From: Alphaproteobacteria bacterium UBA2954
GTDB taxonomy: Bacteria > Pseudomonadota > Alphaproteobacteria > Puniceispirillales > Puniceispirillaceae
Assembly (NCBI GenBank): GCA_002348585.1
Contig: DEBO01000046.1
Location: forward strand, 3,119 to 14,707
Direction of reading: 5' to 3'
Length of the DNA stretch: 11,589 nt
Shown: positions 7,098-11,589 of the stretch, in pieces
How positions within the stretch are numbered: the first letter of the stretch is position 1
Layout: every line of letters begins with the position of its first letter
Made by a program: the position numbers and the translations under genes
Notes under the pieces: generated by a model
Told to the model about the DNA's origin: nothing
The model's input: only the letters and a program-made list of their open reading frames with translations
The model's database searches: none

Positions 7098-7355
7098 ATG
7101 GGGCAGGATGCATTGTTAATCGGTGCATTTTCCTTTTCTGCCATCGGCGGTGCGATTTGTCTCATTTTAAGGCGACTTCAGGCATCCTCTCTTCCAGGAC
7201 GGGTAAAGCGCTTTCTAACTAAAGGCCTTCTGGGGCTGGTTGTAGTAACTACGATTTATGTGATCCACTGGCATTCACAGAATTATAGAGAAAATTTTAC
7301 AGGGAAATCAGAAGTGCTGCAGACCACTGATAATCGAGTTGCGCGAAGTGGATAA
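7098..7355 (+). CDS. Small hypothetical membrane protein with two predicted helices
   Basis: I do not recognise this protein. From the ATG at 7098 it has 85 residues; an in-frame ATG at 7086 would add four. The later start is preferred because GAGGG lies five bases before it. Two hydrophobic segments are visible: ALLIGAFSFSAIGGAICLIL near the N-terminus and LLGLVVVTTIYVIHWH in the middle. They are joined by a basic loop (RRLQASSLPGRVKRFLTK) that should face the cytoplasm, leaving both ends outside; a polar C-terminal tail of about 25 residues follows. It is divergent from proteorhodopsin across an AT-rich spacer and convergent with the LldD-family gene, 27 bases from that gene's stop. The open frame, ribosome site and clear membrane topology favour a real gene, but no function can be given. 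Confidence 0.55.
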   Translation: MGQDALLIGAFSFSAIGGAICLILRRLQASSLPGRVKRFLTKGLLGLVVVTTIYVIHWHSQNYRENFTGKSEVLQTTDNRVARSG

Positions 7356-7382
7356 AAAGAGATTTTTCTGACCGAATGCAAC

Positions 7383-8543
7383 TCAGCCTAAAAAGGGGCA
7401 GTTTTTTAAAATAGCCCGACCTACATTGCGGATATCACGATGTCCACATAACGCCATAGTCATATCCAGTTCTTTATGCAGTATTTCCAGCGCTTTGGTC
7501 ACACCGGCTTCACCACCTGCCCCCAGACCATATAAAAAGGCGCGTCCGATACACGTTGCTTTTGCTCCCAATGCAATGGCTTTAAGCATATCCTGACCTG
7601 ACCGGATTCCGCCATCCATCCAGATTTCGATATCGTGGCCAACCCGGTCTACAATTTCCGGTAGAATCGCAATTGAACTTTCAGCTCCGTCTAACTGGCG
7701 GCCTCCATGATTGGATACAATCAGAGCATCTGCTCCCGATTTTGCCGCCATTTCAGCATCATCAGCATCCAGAATGCCTTTGATAATCAGTTTATCTCCC
7801 CACCAGTCCTTGATTCGTTTGACATCCTCCCAGTTCAGTTGCAGATCAAATTGCTCACCGACCCAAGAAGACAGTTTTGACATATCAGACACACCATCCA
7901 CGTGACCAACAATATTGCCAAAGGATCGGCGCGATGTCCCCAGCATGCCCATGCACCATCGGGGTCGCATCGCCATATCTAGAATATTTTTTACTGTCAG
8001 CTTTGGTGGGGTAGAGAGCCCGTTTTTGATATCTTTGTGCCGCTGTCCCAAAATCTGCAGATCCAGAGTTAGCATTAGGGCAGAACAGCCCGCCGCTTTG
8101 GCCCTCTGGATTAACCGTTTGGCAAAATCATGATCCTTCATCACATAAAGTTGGAACCAGAAACTCTCCGGGCTGTGGGTGGCTACATCCTCAATCGAAC
8201 AAACAGACATCGTTGACAGGGTAAAAGGAATGCCAAATTTTGCCGCGGCACGGGCAGCCAAAATTTCACCATTAGCATGCTGCATGCCAGTCAGGCCCGT
8301 TGGGGCGATCGCACAAGGCATGGTCACATCCTGGCCAATCATCGTTGTTTTAGTGGTCCGGTTTGCCATATCCACAGCGACACGCTGCCGGAAGCTGATC
8401 TTTCTGAAATCCTCGCAATTGGCGCGAAATGTTGTTTCGGTCCAAGAACCTGATTCCATATAATCATAGAACATGGTCGGCACGCGCTTTTTCGCGATCG
8501 CTCGCAGCTCATCAACGGTTGTGATTGCATCCATCATTTTCAT
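7383..8543 (-). CDS. lldD: FMN-dependent alpha-hydroxy-acid dehydrogenase (LldD / glycolate oxidase family)
   Basis: This oxidises an L-2-hydroxy acid, most simply L-lactate to pyruvate, passing electrons from FMN to the respiratory chain. From the ATG at 8543 it has 386 residues, near the usual 380-400. Family signatures are FYDYMESGSWTE (N-terminus, with the conserved Tyr), APTGLTGMQHANGE, FQLYV (residues 130-134), LTLDLQILGQRHKDIKNG (158-175), IIKGI with the conserved Lys255, SNHGGRQLDGA holding the catalytic base His279 and substrate-binding Arg282, and DGGIRSGQDMLKAIALGAK for phosphate binding. The frame stays open upstream to 8822, but that extension does not look like family sequence and crosses the divergent gene's start, so I reject it. 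ATGs at 8537 and 8534 are also possible starts. Substrate is uncertain; glycolate or mandelate relatives share all these motifs. Confidence 0.88.
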   Translation of the reverse strand: MKMMDAITTVDELRAIAKKRVPTMFYDYMESGSWTETTFRANCEDFRKISFRQRVAVDMANRTTKTTMIGQDVTMPCAIAPTGLTGMQHANGEILAARAAAKFGIPFTLSTMSVCSIEDVATHSPESFWFQLYVMKDHDFAKRLIQRAKAAGCSALMLTLDLQILGQRHKDIKNGLSTPPKLTVKNILDMAMRPRWCMGMLGTSRRSFGNIVGHVDGVSDMSKLSSWVGEQFDLQLNWEDVKRIKDWWGDKLIIKGILDADDAEMAAKSGADALIVSNHGGRQLDGAESSIAILPEIVDRVGHDIEIWMDGGIRSGQDMLKAIALGAKATCIGRAFLYGLGAGGEAGVTKALEILHKELDMTMALCGHRDIRNVGRAILKNCPFLG

Positions 8544-8745
8544 TAATCCGGTCTTCAAAAAAATTACGTCAGCTCGCGAAACTTGCTTAATTTTACCGCT
8601 TTTGTCAGCTTTGCGAGAAGGGGTTATGACAATTTTTTTCATTTTTTGTCTGTTTCGGCATTGAAAGCTGGGCCTTGGTCTGGTTTTCTCACACTCATCT
8701 TGTCTGCCTGATTGACAAACTGCTGTTGAAAGGGAACCTGAAGTA
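8544..8745. other. Divergent spacer between the LldD-family and reductase genes
   Basis: These 202 bases should hold promoters for both divergent genes, but I find no convincing -35/-10 pair. A TTGACA at 8712-8717 is too close to the plus-strand start codon to serve it as a -35 box. Two imperfect direct copies beginning GTCAGCT and continuing to GCGA occur at 8568-8581 and 8604-8618 (36 bases apart), possibly half-sites for a regulator; this is weak. Confidence 0.3.
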
Positions 8746-9981
8746 ATGATGGCCACATCTGCCCATATTGTGATTATCGGGGCCAGCCATGCGGGTTTGT
8801 CTTGTGCCGAACGTCTTCGCACGGGGGGGTTTGACGGTCAGATCACGATTCTAGAACGTGACCCGGGTCTGCCTCTGCAACGCCCGCCTTTGTCCAAAAC
8901 CTATCTCAAAGCTGATCTCACCGACGGGGAAGGGGCCTTCGTCCTGCGCAAGGAGGATTGGTTTGATAATTTCAAAATCACCTTCCGGCCGGCTTGTGAA
9001 GCGGCCTCTCTTGATCCCGTTCATCAACAGCTCAGCCTGACAGATGGTAGCACCCTGTCTTATGACCATCTTGTGCTGGCCACGGGGGCGCTTGCTCGAC
9101 CTTTGCCAAAGGCTGCTGATCCACCTAACCTGCATATGTTGCGCACAGCCGCTGATGCTCGGCTTTTGCGGGCTGGCTTGGCGGATGTGCGCACAGCACT
9201 GGTGATTGGCGGCGGCTATATTGGTCTGGAAGCGGCGGCATCATTGCGCAGCCTTGATATTGATGTGCACTTAGTGGAAATGGCCCCGCGTCTGCTGGCC
9301 CGTGTGGCCAGCCCGGTCTTGTCTGAACACTGCGCGGCCCTGCATCGCCGGCATGGCATTCAGCTTCACCTTGGCACGGCTACGCAAGACATTAAAACAG
9401 ATATATCAGGCCGGATTACGGCCGTGCATCTTGCCGGTGGACAAAAGCTTGATACACAGCTTGTACTTGCTGGCATTGGCATTGTTCCGGATACAGCTCT
9501 GGCAGAAGCGGCTGGCCTTGCCGTTGATAACGGCATTGTTACTGATGCAGATTATCGCACCTCTAATCCGCATATTTCTGCGATTGGGGATGTGGCCCGG
9601 GCCCCAGCAATAAATCCGGTTCGTGTTGAATCCATTTATCATGCCCAGTATAGCGGAGCAGTGGTTGCCGCGCGGCTGACAGCCAGCGCTGCTCCGTCTC
9701 ATGAAGCCTGGTGGTTCTGGTCAGATCAATATGATGTGAAATATCAGATGGCAGGCTTGGTTCCTGCGGAAGCACCGTCTGTCTTGTCTGTTACCCGTGC
9801 AGGCCGGCGCGAAAACAGCGTGTCTGTCTGGTCTTATGACGGGGCTGAACTTGTGTCTGTTGAAGTAGCAAATGACCCGCAGGCGTATATGATCGGTAAA
9901 AAGTGCCTTGAAGCCGGCCTCAGCCCCGCCCCATCAGATATAACCAATCCTGATTTGGTGTTGAAATCCCTGCTCAACTGA
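8746..9981 (+). CDS. FAD/NADH-dependent ferredoxin reductase-type oxidoreductase
   Basis: This is a flavoprotein of the putidaredoxin/rhodocoxin-reductase type, which moves electrons from NAD(P)H to a small iron-sulfur protein serving an oxygenase or P450. It has 411 residues, the usual length. The FAD fold shows IVIIGASHAGLSCAERLR (residues 8-25), then LPLQRPPLSKTYL (42-54), where the family has YqRPPLSK. A second Rossmann fold has ALVIGGGYIGLEAAASL (151-167) with Glu178 at the end of its second strand, suggesting NADH over NADPH. ISAIGDVARAP (277-287) is the second FAD motif, and WWFWSDQYDVKYQMAGL (322-338) opens the C-terminal reductase domain. No ferredoxin or oxygenase gene lies within the window, so its partner is unknown. 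Paired ATGs at 8746 and 8749 are both possible. A small ORF and an amine dehydrogenase gene follow on the same strand. Confidence 0.88.
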   Translation: MMATSAHIVIIGASHAGLSCAERLRTGGFDGQITILERDPGLPLQRPPLSKTYLKADLTDGEGAFVLRKEDWFDNFKITFRPACEAASLDPVHQQLSLTDGSTLSYDHLVLATGALARPLPKAADPPNLHMLRTAADARLLRAGLADVRTALVIGGGYIGLEAAASLRSLDIDVHLVEMAPRLLARVASPVLSEHCAALHRRHGIQLHLGTATQDIKTDISGRITAVHLAGGQKLDTQLVLAGIGIVPDTALAEAAGLAVDNGIVTDADYRTSNPHISAIGDVARAPAINPVRVESIYHAQYSGAVVAARLTASAAPSHEAWWFWSDQYDVKYQMAGLVPAEAPSVLSVTRAGRRENSVSVWSYDGAELVSVEVANDPQAYMIGKKCLEAGLSPAPSDITNPDLVLKSLLN

Positions 9982-10092
9982 TACTTTTGCTCTTTTTTTC
10001 ATTTCCGAACTGACAGGTCGCCTTGTGAATATTAGCCATCTGTTTTCCTGCCTAGCATTTTTTGGTGAGAACATTTTGGAGGACCGCAAAGA

Positions 10093-10275
10093 ATGGCGAT
10101 GCGGACAGGAAACAGACAAAGCGGCGTTAGACAGGCCCGTCACGCTAAATGCAGCGAACAACCTAATGCTCCGGCCTATATCACCCGCAAAATCCCCTAT
10201 TATGAGTTTCTGGATGAAGAGTTTCGGACCTATATTACCCAGCGGAAAGAAGCCATGCCGGATGCCTGGTATTAA
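10093..10275 (+). pseudogene. mttB: Probable internally deleted MttB-like trimethylamine methyltransferase remnant (60 codons)
   Basis: This short ORF has its own GGAGG ten bases before the ATG and a TAA stop. Its first part, with an Arg/Lys-rich RQSGVRQARHAK followed by AYITRKIPYYEFLDEE, resembles the N-terminus of MttB-like (TMA methyltransferase family) proteins. Its last residues, FRTYITQRKEAMPDAWY, resemble the C-terminus of the same family. Complete proteins have about 500 residues, so roughly 440-450 codons appear to be missing with the frame kept. The join falls at LDEE, a stretch expected near both ends, which fits deletion between short matching sequences. The gene directly downstream is a dimethylglycine-dehydrogenase-type gene, a frequent neighbour of MttB-like genes. 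The similarity is from memory of the family, not from a search. The alternative is a true small protein of unknown role, or an assembly artefact. Confidence 0.5.
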
Positions 10276-10311
10276 GCTAAACTTGAGAGGATGAGCGTAG
10301 GGGAGGAGAAG

Positions 10312-11589
10312 ATGAAAGACCAGTGCAGAGTTGTAGTGATTGGCGGCGGTGTTGTTGGTGCTTCTGTGATTTATCATCTGGCCAAATTCGGCTGGACAGA
10401 TGTGTGTCTTCTTGAACGCTCTGTGCTGACAGCTGGCTCCTCATGGCATGCGGCAGGCGGCATCCATGCGCTGAACGCAGACCCTAACATTGCCGCCCTT
10501 CAGGCTTATACTATAGACCTGCTTCAAGAAATTGAAGCTGAAAGCAGCCAGAATATCGGCCTGCATATGACAGGCGGGCTGACCATGGCCGGTACGGAAG
10601 ATAGATGGGAATGGCTTCAGGCTGCCTACCGCGTGTTTCAGTCTATCGGCATTGATGACTGCCGTCTGGTCACACCCGAAGAAGCGCGCGAATTAAACCC
10701 GATTATGTCAACAGACGGGTTGCTGGGCGGCATGTGGGCAGACCGTGAAGGTTATCTGGATACCACAGGCACGGTTCATGCCTACGCCACCGCCGCGAAA
10801 AAGCGGGGGGCGGAATATTATGAACATACCAAGGTAGAAGCTCTTGAACAGACTGCTGACGGCTGGCGAGTGCTAACTGATAAAGGCACCATCACCTGTG
10901 AACATGTGGTCAATGCTGCAGGTCTCTGGGCGAAACAGGTGGGCCGTATGGCTGGTATTGAGCTGCCAGTCTCGCCGCTGAAACATCATTATCTGGTCTC
11001 AGATTCAATCCCAGAACTGGAACAGCTTGATTTTGAAGTCCCAATGACAGTCGATCTTGAAGGCTTTACCTATCTTCGTCAGGATCAGAAAGGCGTGTTG
11101 CTTGGCATTTATGAAATTGACCATGAACATTGGGCGATGGATGGCGCGCCTTGGGATTACGGGATGGAACTGTTCCAGGAACAGACCGACCGGATCGAAT
11201 ATGAACTCACTCTCGGTTTTGAAAGATATCCCGTTTTGCAGGATGTTGGCGTGAAAACCTGGGTCAATGGCGCCTTTACCTTTTCTCCTGACGGCAATCC
11301 TCTTGTCGGGCCGGTTTCAGGCAAAAAGGGCTATTGGTGTGCCTGTGCGGTGATGGCCGGCTTCCTTCAGGGTGGGGGTGTCGGTAAATCTCTTGCCGAA
11401 TGGATGATCCATGGCGAACCAGAAGCTGATGTTTATGGTATGGATGTCGCCCGCTATGGCGAATTCGCGGAAAATAAGGAATATATCCGTCAGACCACCG
11501 GCCAGTTCTATTCCCGCCGGTTTGTGATGACCTATCCGAATGAACAGCTGCCTGCAGGCCGGCCACTGAAAATGGCTCCGGCTCATGAT
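10312..11589 (+). CDS. Dimethylglycine/sarcosine dehydrogenase-type FAD oxidoreductase, N-terminal part (runs off the right edge)
   Basis: This is a DAO-family flavoprotein expected to demethylate dimethylglycine, sarcosine or a related N-methyl amine, passing the methyl group to tetrahydrofolate. The 426 visible codons have no stop. The FAD fold is VVVIGGGVVGASVIYHLA (residues 7-24), with Glu35 ending strand two. GSSWHAAGG (42-50) contains His46 at the position where characterised dimethylglycine and sarcosine dehydrogenases bind FAD covalently. WVNGAFTFSPDGNPLVGPV and CAVMAGFLQGGGVGKSLAEW match the family's C-terminal FAD-domain motifs. SRRFVMTYPNEQLPAGRPL is the usual link to a folate-binding GcvT-like domain, which would begin at or beyond the window edge. 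GGAGG five bases before the ATG (within GGGGAGGAG) supports the start. It lies 36 bases after the MttB-like remnant, probably in one transcript. The exact substrate cannot be fixed. Confidence 0.85.
   Translation, partial: MKDQCRVVVIGGGVVGASVIYHLAKFGWTDVCLLERSVLTAGSSWHAAGGIHALNADPNIAALQAYTIDLLQEIEAESSQNIGLHMTGGLTMAGTEDRWEWLQAAYRVFQSIGIDDCRLVTPEEARELNPIMSTDGLLGGMWADREGYLDTTGTVHAYATAAKKRGAEYYEHTKVEALEQTADGWRVLTDKGTITCEHVVNAAGLWAKQVGRMAGIELPVSPLKHHYLVSDSIPELEQLDFEVPMTVDLEGFTYLRQDQKGVLLGIYEIDHEHWAMDGAPWDYGMELFQEQTDRIEYELTLGFERYPVLQDVGVKTWVNGAFTFSPDGNPLVGPVSGKKGYWCACAVMAGFLQGGGVGKSLAEWMIHGEPEADVYGMDVARYGEFAENKEYIRQTTGQFYSRRFVMTYPNEQLPAGRPLKMAPAHD

Noticed and set aside
7356..7382. Possible bidirectional terminator between the convergent small ORF and the LldD-family gene
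   Set aside because: Only a five-base A/T pairing (AAAAA with TTTTT) is visible; no GC-rich stem.
8568..8618. Imperfect direct repeat starting GTCAGCT upstream of the LldD-family gene
   Set aside because: Only seven bases match exactly and a gap is needed for the rest; too weak to call an operator.
8544..8822. N-terminal extension of the LldD-family frame by 93 codons
   Set aside because: The extra residues do not resemble the family, the family N-terminus matches from 8543, and the extension crosses the start of the divergent reductase gene.
10025..10294. 89-codon plus-strand ORF overlapping the MttB-like remnant
   Set aside because: It is in another frame, has no clear ribosome site and no recognisable protein features; the 10093 ORF has GGAGG and family-like sequence.
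9934..10377. 147-codon minus-strand ORF spanning the reductase end and the amine dehydrogenase start
   Set aside because: It runs antisense over two supported genes and their ribosome sites, and its sequence looks like a shadow frame.

Overview
The window reads as part of the chromosome of a planktonic marine alphaproteobacterium, most likely of the SAR116 ('Candidatus Puniceispirillum'-like) type or a close relative. That placement is inference: it rests on gene content and order (proteorhodopsin next to crtEIBY-blh-idi2, and methylated-amine genes nearby) and on moderate base composition. No rRNA or other phylogenetic marker is present, and no tRNA, CRISPR array, insertion sequence or phage gene was recognised.

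Positions 1-6845, all on the minus strand, hold a complete proteorhodopsin photosystem. Read in the direction of transcription, proteorhodopsin (6845-6072) is followed by an intrinsic-terminator-like hairpin and then by a tightly packed operon: crtE (GGPP synthase), crtI (phytoene desaturase), crtB (phytoene synthase), crtY (lycopene beta-cyclase), blh (beta-carotene 15,15'-dioxygenase) and the 5' part of a type 2 IPP isomerase gene that runs off the left edge. Together they cover IPP/DMAPP balance, GGPP, phytoene, lycopene, beta-carotene and retinal, which loads the opsin to give a light-driven proton pump. No carotenoid hydroxylase or ketolase is visible, so retinal looks like the intended product. 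The opsin has Gln at the spectral-tuning site (blue-absorbing) and the full proton-pump set Asp/Thr/Glu/Lys. Several gene junctions overlap (two ATGA junctions plus a 20-base crtI-crtB overlap), which suggests translational coupling.

Positions 6846-7097 are an AT-rich region upstream of the opsin gene. It carries two short perfect palindromes and a candidate sigma70-type promoter for proteorhodopsin. A small two-helix membrane-protein ORF (7098-7355, plus strand) sits beside it.

Positions 7383-8543 (minus) encode an FMN-dependent alpha-hydroxy-acid dehydrogenase of the LldD family. A 202-base divergent spacer separates it from a plus-strand block: an NADH/FAD ferredoxin-reductase-type oxidoreductase (8746-9981), a 60-codon ORF that looks like an internally deleted trimethylamine-methyltransferase (MttB)-like gene (10093-10275), and the first 426 codons of a dimethylglycine/sarcosine-dehydrogenase-type FAD oxidoreductase (10312 to the right edge). 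This right-hand block suggests methylated-amine (betaine-derived) catabolism.

The observations most worth following up are the apparent MttB deletion remnant, the degenerate second aspartate motif in CrtE, the terminator that uncouples opsin from retinal-synthesis transcription, and the palindrome that overlaps the candidate opsin promoter.
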